From contig UREZ01000008.1 of NCBI GenBank assembly GCA_900547025.1, forward strand, positions 1-34,330: 34,330 nt of DNA. Reading direction: 5' to 3'. Of this stretch, positions 1 to 7,860 are shown piece by piece. The position numbers were made by a program, and so were the translations under genes. Each line of letters starts with the position of its first letter. The first letter of the stretch is position 1. The notes beneath the pieces were generated by a model. The model saw only the letters and a program-made list of their open reading frames with translations. It ran no database searches and had not been told where the DNA came from. The DNA is from an uncultured Collinsella sp. Its GTDB lineage: Bacteria; Actinomycetota; Coriobacteriia; Coriobacteriales; Coriobacteriaceae.

Positions 1-1217
1 GTCACGACGAGCGCGAGCAGACGCTCAACCAGCTGCTGGTCGAGATGGACGGCTTTGAGGAAAGCGAGTCGGTCATCCTGATCGCTGCGACCAACCGTCC
101 TGACATCCTGGATCCGGCATTGCTGCGTCCCGGCCGTTTTGACCGCCAGGTTACGGTCGACCGTCCGGATGTGAAGGGCCGCGAGCAGATCTTGCGCGTG
201 CATGCCGAGAACAAGCCGATGGACGAGGACGTGAAGTTTGAGAAGCTCGCCCAGATGACCGTTGGCTTCACCGGCGCCGATCTGGCAAATCTGCTCAACG
301 AGTCTGCGCTGCTGGCCGCTCGCCGTCATCGTTCCGTGATCTCGATGGACGAGGTCGAGGAATCGATGGAGCGCGTGATTGCCGGACCGCAGCGCAAGGG
401 CCGCGTGATGACCGAGGCCGAGCGCACCACGATTGCCTACCACGAGAGCGGTCACGCCCTGGTGGGCCACATCTTGGAGCATTCCGATCCGGTTCACAAG
501 ATCTCGATCGTCAGCCGTGGCCAGGCGCTGGGCTACACGCTGCAGCTTCCGCAGGAGGACCACTTCCTCAAGACCAAGAACGAGATGCTCGACGAGCTTG
601 CCGTGTTCTTGGGCGGTCGCGTTGCCGAGGAGCTCATGTGCGATGACATCACGTCGGGCGCGAGCAACGACCTGGAGCGTGCGACCAAGATGGCGCGCGA
701 GATGGTTACGCGTCTGGGCATGAGCGAGGAGCTGGGCACGCAAGTGTTTGGCGAGGCGCAGCATCAGGTGTTCCTTGGTCGCGATTACGCCGATCACCAG
801 GATTACTCCGAGGAGACGGCGCGCCGCATCGATATCGAGGTTCAGCGCATCATGCGCGAGGCCCATCGTCGTGCGGTCGAGATTTTGGATGCCCGTCGCG
901 ATCAGCTCGATCTGATGGCGAAGGTGCTGCTTGAGCGCGAGACCGTCGAAGGCGACGCCGTGAACGCCCTGCTCGACAACGAGTGGGACGCCTACCTTGA
1001 GCGCGAGGGCGATATCCTGGCGGCCAAGGAGGAGCGCAATGCCAAGGCGGCCGGCATGCCGACCAAGAAGCGCGCGCCTCGTATGAGCGAGGAGGAGCTG
1101 GCGGCTGATGCCGCGGCCTTTGCGCAGGCGGCCATGCAGGAGGATGCCGAAGCCGCATCCGATGATGCTGACGATGACCATGCCGTCGTCGATGCCGACA
1201 CCGACGCCGACAAATAG
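1..1217 (+). CDS. ftsH: ATP-dependent zinc metalloprotease FtsH, C-terminal part (5' end outside window)
   Basis: Membrane-anchored AAA+ protease that extracts and degrades membrane and unstable cytosolic proteins. The open frame runs in from the window edge (first full codon at 3), so the N-terminal membrane helices and Walker A and B boxes are outside. Visible parts are the GHDEREQTLNQLLVEMDGF segment, the second region of homology (NRPDILDPALLRPGRFDR), and the zinc site HESGH at 441-455. The third-ligand region SGASNDLERAT follows. The tail after the protease domain is unusually acidic and rich in Ala and Asp, ending in DTDADK, which is common in actinobacterial FtsH. The ATG at 45 is internal, not a start. 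A strong intrinsic terminator follows the stop. Family assignment is certain; only the N-terminus is unseen. Confidence 0.97.
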   Translation, partial: HDEREQTLNQLLVEMDGFEESESVILIAATNRPDILDPALLRPGRFDRQVTVDRPDVKGREQILRVHAENKPMDEDVKFEKLAQMTVGFTGADLANLLNESALLAARRHRSVISMDEVEESMERVIAGPQRKGRVMTEAERTTIAYHESGHALVGHILEHSDPVHKISIVSRGQALGYTLQLPQEDHFLKTKNEMLDELAVFLGGRVAEELMCDDITSGASNDLERATKMAREMVTRLGMSEELGTQVFGEAQHQVFLGRDYADHQDYSEETARRIDIEVQRIMREAHRRAVEILDARRDQLDLMAKVLLERETVEGDAVNALLDNEWDAYLEREGDILAAKEERNAKAAGMPTKKRAPRMSEEELAADAAAFAQAAMQEDAEAASDDADDDHAVVDADTDADK

Positions 1218-1230
1218 TCTCTGTGGCAAA

Positions 1231-1267
1231 AGCCTCCGCGGGGAAACCTGCGGAGGCTTTTTCTTTT
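1231..1267 (+). terminator. Intrinsic terminator of ftsH
   Basis: A 9-bp perfect stem (AGCCTCCGC at 1231-1239 with GCGGAGGCT at 1250-1258) around a 10-nt loop is followed by TTTTCTTTT. It lies 13 nt after the ftsH stop. Confidence 0.93.
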
Positions 1268-1285
1268 GAGCGATATAGAGCCGTC

Positions 1286-1347
1286 TGTTGATTGGGGACA
1301 GACTTAAATGAGCGTTTTCACGCATTTAAGTCTGTCCCCAATCAACA
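1286..1347. repeat. GGGGACAG-core hairpin with 25-bp perfect arms
   Basis: The arms at 1286-1310 and 1323-1347 are perfectly complementary, with a 12-nt centre. Each arm carries GGGGACAGACTTAAAT or its complement. It lies between the ftsH terminator and the aminotransferase promoter. No T tract follows, so it is not a simple terminator. It shares the GGGACA core with other intergenic hairpins in this window and looks like a REP-type dispersed element. Confidence 0.85.
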
Positions 1348-1406
1348 TTACTGCGGTACTTTGCTCGGCTAAAGCGTACAATAGCGCCTATGCGAAAGGG
1401 GAACAG

Positions 1407-2591
1407 ATGATCAACGAAACTATGTATGCTCGCGGCGCGGAAAGCTCCATCATCCGTGAGATTTTTAGCTATGGCCTTGAGCGCAAGGTGCAGATCGGTG
1501 CGGAAAACGTATTCGATTTTTCGCTGGGCAATCCGAGCGTTCCGGCGCCCGCTGCTGTGGCTGAGTCGATTAAGAAGGCCCTGGAGCTGCCGAGTGACCA
1601 GTTGCACGGCTACACCCCCGCTCCGGGCCTGCCGCAATGTCGAGCAGCCGTCGCCGAATCGCTCAACCGCCGCTTTGGAACGAACTATGAGGGTAAGGAC
1701 GTCTTTATGACGGTGGGTGCCGCGGCTTCGCTCACCTGCACGCTCAACGCCGTTACGAACCCGGGCGACGAGGTTATTGTTATCGCCCCGTACTTTCCGG
1801 AGTATCGCGTTTGGATTGAGAAGGCCGGCTGTACGTGTGTTGAGGCGCTCGCCGATGAAGATACGTTCCAGCTGAGCGTGGACAACGTGCTCAAGGCGAT
1901 TACCGATAAGACGACTGCCGTCATCATCGACTCGCCCAACAATCCGACTGGTGCCGTATATACACGCAACACGCTGACGCGACTGGCCAATGTTCTGCGC
2001 GAGGCCAACGCTCAGCGCGATCCCGAGAATCCGATTATGCTCATCTCGGATGAGCCGTACCGCGAGATCGTGTACGGTGCCGAGGTGCCTTGGGTGCCCT
2101 CGATCTACGAGCACACCATCGTGTGCTACTCGTATTCCAAGTCGCTGTCGCTGCCGGGTGAGCGCGTGGGGTGGATCTTGGTTCCCAACACCAATCCGCA
2201 GGCTGCCCGTCTGATGCCGGCTGTTGCGGGCGCTGCCCGTACGCTGGGTTTTGTATGCGCACCGGCACTCTTCCAGCGCGTCATCATCGATTGCATCGAT
2301 GAGCCGAGTGATGTCGGGGCCTATGCCCGCAACCGCACGGCGCTCACCGATGCTTTGACGGACTACGGCTATACCTATGTTGAGCCGGACGGTGCTTTCT
2401 ACCTGTGGGTGAAGGCACTCGAGCCCGATGCGAATGCGTTTTGCGAGCGCGCAAAGAAGTATGAGTTGCTTGCGGTTCCCTCGGACAGCTTTGGTATGCC
2501 GGGTTGGTTCCGCCTGGGCTATTGCGTGAGCTACGAAACGATTGTCAATTCGCTACCCGCTTGGAAACAGTTGGCGGACGAGTATCGTTAA
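1407..2591 (+). CDS. Pyridoxal-phosphate-dependent class I/II aminotransferase
   Basis: Fold-type I aminotransferase of 394 aa, related to aspartate and aromatic aminotransferases; the amino acid substrate cannot be read from sequence. Hallmarks are DSPNNPTG (pocket loop), DEPYRE, and the PLP-binding lysine in SYSKSLSLPGERVGW, which is K245 of this start. The frame is open further upstream to an ATG at 1308, but that ATG lies inside the hairpin repeat. The ATG at 1407 has an AAGGGG ribosome site 6 nt upstream and a TACAAT -10 box at 1377-1382, so it is preferred. Such stand-alone genes in gut anaerobes usually serve amino acid interconversion. No operon partner is evident: the next gene is 165 bp away and has its own promoter. 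Confidence 0.9.
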   Translation: MINETMYARGAESSIIREIFSYGLERKVQIGAENVFDFSLGNPSVPAPAAVAESIKKALELPSDQLHGYTPAPGLPQCRAAVAESLNRRFGTNYEGKDVFMTVGAAASLTCTLNAVTNPGDEVIVIAPYFPEYRVWIEKAGCTCVEALADEDTFQLSVDNVLKAITDKTTAVIIDSPNNPTGAVYTRNTLTRLANVLREANAQRDPENPIMLISDEPYREIVYGAEVPWVPSIYEHTIVCYSYSKSLSLPGERVGWILVPNTNPQAARLMPAVAGAARTLGFVCAPALFQRVIIDCIDEPSDVGAYARNRTALTDALTDYGYTYVEPDGAFYLWVKALEPDANAFCERAKKYELLAVPSDSFGMPGWFRLGYCVSYETIVNSLPAWKQLADEYR

Positions 2592-2613
2592 AAGTAAAGC
2601 GCTCTGCCTACAA

Positions 2614-2629
2614 TGTTTTACGTGAAACG
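2614..2629. promoter_or_regulatory. parS-like 16-mer (14 of 16 match)
   Basis: TGTTTTACGTGAAACG differs at two positions from the ParB-binding consensus TGTTTCACGTGAAACA. It lies in the 165-bp gap between the aminotransferase and the PHP gene, not inside a coding region. A 7-bp inverted repeat (ACGGGGT/ACCCCGT) follows directly. Functional parS sites tolerate few changes, so this is only a candidate. Confidence 0.35.
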
Positions 2630-2689
2630 GGGTTTGGTGTTAAGCCGGACCCCGTTGTCATGGACGTTGTGTCTTTGGGATGGAGTGGT

Positions 2690-2719
2690 TTTACGACTAT
2701 CGAAGGCTATGCGTACAAT
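2690..2719 (+). promoter_or_regulatory. Probable promoter of the PHP phosphoesterase gene
   Basis: TTTACG (2690-2695) and TACAAT (2714-2719) are separated by 18 nt, about 38 nt before the start codon. The -10 matches five of six consensus bases; the -35 is weaker. Confidence 0.5.
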
Positions 2720-2756
2720 GAATATAAGCGACGGCCGTGCCAGATAAGGAGACCTG

Positions 2757-3578
2757 ATGCCCTACCTGCTTTCTTGTGACATTCATACCCATACGATGTT
2801 CTCTGCGCATGCATATTCGACCATTGAGGAGAATGTGTACTGGGCGGCAGAGCGTGGTCTGCAGGTGCTCGGATCTGCCGACCATTTGAGCTCTATGGTT
2901 ACGGCTTGCCCCAATGACCTGCGCAGTTACCAGTTCTTTATCAACCAGGATATCTGGCCGCGCATTTGGAGCGGCGTGCTGGTGCTGCGTGGTGCCGAGG
3001 CCGATATCGTTTCGCTGGACGGAAGCCTGTTTGGCGAGGACACTCCTGTCACGCTCGATATCGCCGGCGATTCGTACAGCCGTCAGCATTCACTGTTCGA
3101 TTTGGTTACGCGTAATTTGGATTATTTGGTTGCAAGCGTGCATAATCCGCAGATTGCTGAGGGCGCGACGCTGGCCCAGACGACCGAGATGTATATCAAT
3201 GCCCTGGAGCACCCCAAGGTGTTCATGCTGGGCCACACGGGGCGTTCGGGCGTGCCGTTCGATATCGACGAGGTGCTGTTGGCAGCTAAGGCCAAGCACA
3301 AGATTATTGAGATCAACAACCATAGTCTTGAACACGGTGTCGACACTGAGCATTGGGCCGTATGCCGCAAGATTGCCGAGCGCTGCGCCGAGCTGGGCGT
3401 GGGCATTGGCGTTTCGACCGATGCGCACATTGGCATGGCAATTGGTAAGCTCGATTACGCTCGCAAGATGCTCGACGAGATTCACTTCCCGTTGGATCTG
3501 ATCGTGACGCGCGATCGCGAGACGCTGCTGCGCGAGATGGCGGCAGCCGGCGTGTGCGATCTGCGCAATGGGATGTAG
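2757..3578 (+). CDS. PHP-domain metal-dependent phosphoesterase (YcdX-like)
   Basis: A 273-aa protein of the polymerase-and-histidinol-phosphatase (PHP) superfamily, which forms a trinuclear metal site and hydrolyses phosphoesters. Visible metal-ligand motifs in order are DIHTHT at residues 8-13, SADHLS near 41, EAD near 81, SVHNPQ, LGHTGR and STDAHIG near the C-terminus. The length and motif order resemble the YcdX/histidinol-phosphatase-like branch rather than polymerase-linked PHP domains. The ATG at 2757 has a TAAGGAGA ribosome site 5 nt upstream. The gene appears monocistronic, with its own promoter and a strong terminator. The substrate is unknown. It is unlikely to be histidinol phosphatase (HisK), as no his genes are nearby. 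Confidence 0.87.
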   Translation: MPYLLSCDIHTHTMFSAHAYSTIEENVYWAAERGLQVLGSADHLSSMVTACPNDLRSYQFFINQDIWPRIWSGVLVLRGAEADIVSLDGSLFGEDTPVTLDIAGDSYSRQHSLFDLVTRNLDYLVASVHNPQIAEGATLAQTTEMYINALEHPKVFMLGHTGRSGVPFDIDEVLLAAKAKHKIIEINNHSLEHGVDTEHWAVCRKIAERCAELGVGIGVSTDAHIGMAIGKLDYARKMLDEIHFPLDLIVTRDRETLLREMAAAGVCDLRNGM

Positions 3579-3604
3579 CGGAATTTATAAACCAAGCGAA
3601 GGGG

Positions 3605-3637
3605 GGGGGCGGCCCAGACGGGTCGCCCCCTTTCTTG
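3605..3637 (+). terminator. Intrinsic terminator of the PHP gene
   Basis: An 11-bp stem with one G-T pair (3605-3615 with 3620-3630) and a 4-nt loop is followed by TTTCTTGT. A run of nine G residues (3601-3609) begins the left arm. The stem has no T tract for the opposite strand, so it serves the plus strand only. Confidence 0.85.
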
Positions 3638-3660
3638 TCCCAAAAATCTACTGAGGTTGG

Positions 3661-5109
3661 TTAGCGGCGTTCGAGGACCGCTACGGTTTCGGTGTGGTCG
3701 GTGTGAGGGAACATGTCGACTGGCGTGATCTTGAGCAGGCGATAGCCTCCGTCGAGGAGCTGGTGCAGGTCGCGCTCTTGAGTCACGGGGTTGCAGCTGA
3801 TATAGGTGATGCGGCGCGGCTTAAGCGCGCAGGCAGCTTCGAGGAACTCGGGGGTAGAGCCGGCGCGCGGCGGATCGATGGAAAGGACATCGACCCGCTC
3901 GTTGTTGTCGGCGGCATCTAGGATGTAGTCGGTGGCATCGTCGGCCATAAACCAAGCGCTGCGGGTGAGGCCGTTGAGCTCGGCATTACGACGTGCGTCG
4001 GCAATGCCGGCGTGGTTGCGCTCCACGCCAAGCAGCATAATACCGACGCCCTTGTCCTGGGCGGCTTTGGCTGCGCACAGGCCGATAGTTCCACTACCGC
4101 AATAGGCATCCATGAGTACGTCGCCCTGCTGCAGGTCCATGCCGTCAATCGCGAGCTGATAGAGCAGCTCGGTCTGCTGCGGGTTGGTCTGGTAGAACGC
4201 GGTGGGGGAGATATCGAACTCGCAGCCGAGCAGCTGGTCGCGCATGCACTCGGCGCCATATACAATGCGGGTTTCCTCGCCGAGGATGGCGTTGCCGGGA
4301 CGTCCGTTGATGTTTTGGGCGACGGTGACGATGTGCGGATTGAGCGCGGCGACAGCCTCAAAGAACTCCTGCGCATGCGGCAAGTCGCGCTGAGCGGTCA
4401 CGAGCGTGACCATGACCTGGTCGGTACGCCAACCGCAGCGGACGACGGCATAGCGAAGCAAACCAAGATGCTTGTCCTCATTAAAGGCGGGAATATGCAG
4501 CCGCTCAGCTTCGCGTGCGATGCCGTTGAGAATCTGACGGGCACCCGGTGCCTCGACAGGACACTCGGGTACGGCAACGATCTTGTGCGTGCCGCGCTCA
4601 AAGAAACCGCAACGGACAGCACCCTCCTTACCGGGAGCAAAGGGAGTGGCGGCCTTATGGCGAAAACCGCGCGGCGCAGGATATTTGCCCGGGTCGCCCA
4701 GGGTGACGCCCATACCACGAATGGGGTCGACGCTAATACCCTCACGCTCGCAAAGCGAAGCAAAAAGCTCCTCCATAGCAGCCTGCTTGGCGGCGAGCTG
4801 CTTCTTATAAGGACGATTGAGCGCCGTGCACCCACCGCAAGCTTTCATGATCGAACAGGGGGACTTGGGGTCCACAGCCTTACGCGCAGACGAAACCCGA
4901 TCTTTATGCGAGCGCTTGGAGCGAGTCTGAGATGCCTTATCCTCGTTCCGACGAGAGCCGGGACGCTTGGCCTTAGCCTTGCCCTTGGCCGACTTACCCT
5001 TCGCGTCCTGAGACGACTTGGATTTCTGAGAAGATTTTTTCTCCTCTGACCCCTCAGCCGCCTCGATCAAAGCACGACGAGCCTTACGCTCCGCACGAGA
5101 TTCTGCCAT
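3661..5109 (-). CDS. rlmD: 23S rRNA (uracil-C5)-methyltransferase, RlmD/RumA family
   Basis: SAM-dependent RNA methyltransferase that makes 5-methyluridine in rRNA; 482 aa. The [4Fe-4S] cysteines C85, C91 and C94 (CX5CX2C, in CSIMKACGGC) and a fourth in VPECP match the RumA cluster. The SAM motif is DAYCGSGTIGL, followed by DPPRAGS and the catalytic cysteine in YISCNP. Residues about 1-80 form a Lys/Ser-rich, low-complexity extension that replaces the usual N-terminal TRAM domain and may bind RNA. The start at 5107-5109 has GGAG 7 nt upstream. The frame stays open upstream into the inverted repeat, which is unlikely to be translated. A TACAAT -10 box lies at 5147-5152 on the minus strand. The target could be U1939, U747 or both (RlmCD-like); sequence alone does not decide. 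Confidence 0.92.
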   Translation of the reverse strand: MAESRAERKARRALIEAAEGSEEKKSSQKSKSSQDAKGKSAKGKAKAKRPGSRRNEDKASQTRSKRSHKDRVSSARKAVDPKSPCSIMKACGGCTALNRPYKKQLAAKQAAMEELFASLCEREGISVDPIRGMGVTLGDPGKYPAPRGFRHKAATPFAPGKEGAVRCGFFERGTHKIVAVPECPVEAPGARQILNGIAREAERLHIPAFNEDKHLGLLRYAVVRCGWRTDQVMVTLVTAQRDLPHAQEFFEAVAALNPHIVTVAQNINGRPGNAILGEETRIVYGAECMRDQLLGCEFDISPTAFYQTNPQQTELLYQLAIDGMDLQQGDVLMDAYCGSGTIGLCAAKAAQDKGVGIMLLGVERNHAGIADARRNAELNGLTRSAWFMADDATDYILDAADNNERVDVLSIDPPRAGSTPEFLEAACALKPRRITYISCNPVTQERDLHQLLDGGYRLLKITPVDMFPHTDHTETVAVLERR

Positions 5110-5216
5110 CAATAACTCCACTAATTCATGAATTAAAGCTGCAAGTATTGTACCGTGCCAAGCCAGCAGACGATATGCAAGCGGTTTATTCGTGTCAGTG
5201 ATAAGCCCAACGACGG

Positions 5217-5355
5217 TTGCCCGCCGCGTGAGGGGTGTGGGGGTTAAGTTTATCGCGAGTTCCGCACGAACAGGAGGCCACTTAATGTGGCCTCCGTCGT
5301 GAGCAGGACTGTAGAGCAGGAAACTTAACCCCCACACCCCTCACGCGGCGGGCAA
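5217..5355. repeat. 139-bp inverted-repeat element (35-bp perfect arms, nested hairpin)
   Basis: Arms 5217-5251 and 5321-5355 are perfectly complementary over 35 bp. The 69-bp centre holds another 9-bp hairpin (GGAGGCCAC at 5273-5281 with GTGGCCTCC at 5287-5295). It fills much of the 338-bp gap between divergent rlmD and the amino acid transporter operon. No open reading frame, target-site duplication or T tract is evident. It resembles a non-autonomous miniature element or a large RNA hairpin. Confidence 0.85.
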
Positions 5356-5362
5356 ACTCGCC

Positions 5363-5391
5363 TTGTGCTCTATCACGCTAAAGTGTATGAT
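5363..5391 (+). promoter_or_regulatory. Promoter of the amino acid ABC importer operon
   Basis: TTGTGC (5363-5368) and TATGAT (5386-5391) have a 17-nt spacer. Transcription would start near 5398, about 50 nt before the start codon. A TAAAGTG word (5379-5385) overlaps the spacer end. Confidence 0.6.
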
Positions 5392-5409
5392 TCTGGACGT
5401 TACACGAAT

Positions 5410-5429
5410 CACTTTACTTAACTAAAGTG
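5410..5429. promoter_or_regulatory. Candidate operator, CACTTTA-6-TAAAGTG palindrome
   Basis: A 7-bp perfect inverted repeat with a 6-nt centre lies in the 5' leader, just before the ribosome site. The same TAAAGTG word recurs in the promoter spacer at 5379-5385, giving three half-sites within 51 bp. This fits repressor control of the transporter; the regulator is unknown. Confidence 0.5.
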
Positions 5430-5447
5430 CCATCAAGGGGGGATACC

Positions 5448-6308
5448 ATGAACACCGATATGTCTCGTCGTCAGTTTGTTGGTCTAGCCGGCTCGCTCGC
5501 CACGGTGCTTGGCCTTGGTCTTGTCGGTTGCGGCGGTGGTGCCGGCAAGGGCTCCGCTGCTGGCTCTGCCGCGGCCAAGGATGTGAAGGGTGCTGCGGAG
5601 TCCAAGAAGCTCGTGGTGGGCTTCGATAAGTCCTATCCTCCGTACGGCTTTGTGGGCGACGATGGCGAGTACACCGGCTTTGATCTCGATCTGGCCAAGG
5701 CTGTTGCCGATAAGCAGGGCTGGGAGGTCAAATACGAGGCCATCGACTGGGACGCCAAGGATGCGCTGCTTAACTCGGGCGCCATCAACTGCATCTGGAA
5801 CGGCTTTACCATGGAGGGCCGTGAGGACGACTACACGTTCTCCGAGCCGTACATGCTCAACGAGCAGGTGCTGGTGGTCAAGAAGGATGCGGGCATCAAG
5901 GGCTGGGACGATCTTGCCGGCAAGACTGTGATTACCCAGACTGATTCCGCTGCGCAGGACGTGCTTGAGGGTGACCAGAAGGATCTGGCAGCGACGTTTG
6001 CCACGCTCGACATGATCGGCGAGTACAACACGGCCTTTATGCAGCTCGAGAGCGGCGCGGTCGATGCCGTGGCGTGCGACCTTTCGATTGCCCAGTATCA
6101 GCTTGCCGCCAAGCCCGATGCCTATACGCAGCTTGATGAGCCGCTGTCCAGCGAGCACTACGCCGTTGGCTTTAAGAAGGGCGACACCAAGTCGGCCGAT
6201 GCTGTAGCCGAGTCGCTCAAGGCGCTCTACGAGGACGGCACGGTCAAGGACCTCTGCGATAAATATTCAAGCTATGGTTTGTCTTTCGATAATTGGGTGC
6301 TCAAGTAA
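5448..6308 (+). CDS. Polar amino acid ABC transporter substrate-binding lipoprotein
   Basis: Extracellular solute receptor of the SBP_bac_3 family (glutamine, cystine or general polar amino acids), 286 aa. It begins with SRRQFVGLAG, a hydrophobic stretch and the lipobox LVGC, so it should be a lipid-anchored protein; the twin arginine suggests possible Tat export. A Gly/Ala/Ser linker follows, then the mature domain starting KLVVGFDKSYPPYGFVGDDGEYTGFDLDLA, typical of the family. The ATG at 5448 has AAGGGGGG upstream; a start at 5427 is in frame but lacks a ribosome site. It is the first gene of a three-gene operon, and its stop overlaps the next start (TAATG). Ligand specificity is not determined by sequence. 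Confidence 0.93.
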   Translation: MNTDMSRRQFVGLAGSLATVLGLGLVGCGGGAGKGSAAGSAAAKDVKGAAESKKLVVGFDKSYPPYGFVGDDGEYTGFDLDLAKAVADKQGWEVKYEAIDWDAKDALLNSGAINCIWNGFTMEGREDDYTFSEPYMLNEQVLVVKKDAGIKGWDDLAGKTVITQTDSAAQDVLEGDQKDLAATFATLDMIGEYNTAFMQLESGAVDAVACDLSIAQYQLAAKPDAYTQLDEPLSSEHYAVGFKKGDTKSADAVAESLKALYEDGTVKDLCDKYSSYGLSFDNWVLK

Positions 6309-6961
6309 TGTCTATTCAGGTCATGATGCAGATGCTTGGCCAGGGATTCTTGGTCAGTTTGCAGCTGTTTGTGCTGACGCTGCTCGGGTCGATTCCGCTG
6401 GGAATTCCCGTGGCGTTTATGCGCATGAGCAAAATCGCGCCGCTTCGCTGGATTGCGCGCATCTATATCTCGGTCATGCGCGGTACGCCGCTCATGCTGC
6501 AGATGTTTGCCATCTACTTTGCCCCGTACTACGTGTTTGGCATTTCGCTCACGCCCGATTCCAAGTGGACGGCGTGCGTCGTGGCGTTCATCATCAACTA
6601 CGCCGGTTACTTTGCCGAGATCTATCGCTCGGGCTTGCAGTCCATTCCGCGCGGTCAATACGAGGCTGCCGAGGTGCTGGGCTATTCGCGCGTGCAGACG
6701 TTTCTGTATATCGTGATGCCGCAGGTCGCCAAGCGTATTCTGCCGGCGATGGGCAACGAGATCATCACGCTGGTCAAGGACACGTCGCTGGCGTTTGCCA
6801 TTGGCGTGGGCGAGATGTTCTCGACCGCCAAGGCCCTGGTTGCCTCGCAGGTGAGCATGGTACCGTTTGCGATTGCGGCGCTGATCTACTGGGTTTTCAA
6901 CTTCGTGGTCGAGATGCTGTTGGGCGCCGCCGAAAAGAAGCTGGACTATTATCATGACTAA
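6308..6961 (+). CDS. Polar amino acid ABC transporter permease
   Basis: HisM/GlnP-type inner-membrane subunit, 217 aa, with about five predicted helices. Typical features are the N-terminal GQGFLVSLQLFVLTLLGSIPLG segment and the EAA loop EAAEVLGYSRVQTFLYIVMPQ, which contacts the ATPase. The ATG at 6308 shares one base with the upstream TAA, so the genes are translationally coupled. An in-frame ATG at 6293 would overlap the receptor gene more and is less likely. The 3' end overlaps the ATPase gene by 8 nt. One permease gene suggests a homodimeric channel. Confidence 0.93.
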   Translation: MSIQVMMQMLGQGFLVSLQLFVLTLLGSIPLGIPVAFMRMSKIAPLRWIARIYISVMRGTPLMLQMFAIYFAPYYVFGISLTPDSKWTACVVAFIINYAGYFAEIYRSGLQSIPRGQYEAAEVLGYSRVQTFLYIVMPQVAKRILPAMGNEIITLVKDTSLAFAIGVGEMFSTAKALVASQVSMVPFAIAALIYWVFNFVVEMLLGAAEKKLDYYHD

Positions 6962-7718
6962 CTCGGTGATGAAAATCGAAAGCGCTCGCAAGGCGTTTGG
7001 CGGCAATGAGGTGCTCAAGGATATCTCGCTCGAGGTCAAGCGTGGCGAGGTCGTGGCGATTATCGGGCCTTCGGGTGGCGGCAAGTCCACGCTGCTGCGG
7101 TGTGCCACGCTGCTTGAGACACTCGGCGGAGGCTCGCTCTCGTTTGGTGACCTTGCCGTTGCGACGGATGCGGGTTCGGGCGTAGTCTATGCGAAGGGCG
7201 ATGTGCCCAAGCGGGCACGCTCGCGATTCGGCCTGGTGTTCCAGAATTACAACCTGTTCCCGCACTATACCGTGATGAAAAACATCATCGACGCGCCGAT
7301 CCGCGTGCTTAAGCGCCCGCGCGAACAGGCGGAAGCTCGTGCGCGCGAGTTGATCGCGCAGATGGGGCTTACGGGCAACGAGAACAAGGTTCCGTGTGAG
7401 CTTTCGGGCGGTCAGCAACAGCGTGTGAGTATCGCCCGCGCCTTGGCGCTCGACCCGGAGATCCTGTTCTTTGACGAGCCGACCTCGGCGCTCGATCCCG
7501 AGATGACGGCCGAGGTGCTGCGTGTCATTAAAGACCTTGCCGCGCAGAATATGACGATGGTGATTGTGACCCACGCAATGCAGTTTGCGCGCGATGTTGC
7601 CGACCGCGTGGTCTTTATGGATGGCGGCCGCATTGTCGAGGAGGGTCCTGCCGAGCAGGTCATCGACCATCCGCGTGAGCAGCGCACCCGTGAGTTCTTG
7701 AGCCGTATCGAGGGATAG
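6954..7718 (+). CDS. Polar amino acid ABC transporter ATP-binding protein
   Basis: GlnQ/HisP-type ATPase of 254 aa that powers the importer. Motifs in order are Walker A GPSGGGKST (about residues 38-46), the Q-loop in VFQNYNLFPHYTV, signature LSGGQQQR, Walker B ILFFDEPTSALDPE and the H-loop VTHAM. All catalytic residues are present. A short insertion between Walker A and the Q-loop (about residues 65-85, containing VATDAGSG) is slightly longer than in E. coli GlnQ. The start overlaps the permease end by 8 nt; an in-frame ATG at 6969 is an alternative. The operon ends at a good terminator. Confidence 0.94.
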   Translation: MTNSVMKIESARKAFGGNEVLKDISLEVKRGEVVAIIGPSGGGKSTLLRCATLLETLGGGSLSFGDLAVATDAGSGVVYAKGDVPKRARSRFGLVFQNYNLFPHYTVMKNIIDAPIRVLKRPREQAEARARELIAQMGLTGNENKVPCELSGGQQQRVSIARALALDPEILFFDEPTSALDPEMTAEVLRVIKDLAAQNMTMVIVTHAMQFARDVADRVVFMDGGRIVEEGPAEQVIDHPREQRTREFLSRIEG

Positions 7719-7752
7719 GCTCAGGTATTTACTCAACTATTAATTAAGGCGA

Positions 7753-7792
7753 AGCCGCCGCAGGTCTTACGGTCTGTGGCGGCTTTTTGTTT
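7753..7792 (+). terminator. Intrinsic terminator of the ABC importer operon
   Basis: AGCCGCC (7753-7759) pairs with GGCGGCT (7778-7784). The stem can be extended inward to about 12 bp with G-T pairs, and TTTTTGTTT follows. Confidence 0.9.
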
Positions 7793-7860
7793 GCATCGAC
7801 GGGGTTCAATAATCGCCTCACAAGCTTGTCTCTTCCTCTCGCCGCCTGTATTCATACGTG

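Noticed and set aside
1308..1406. N-terminal extension of the aminotransferase
   Set aside because: It would begin inside the GGGGACAG hairpin and pass through the -10 box. The start at 1407 has a proper ribosome site and matches family length.
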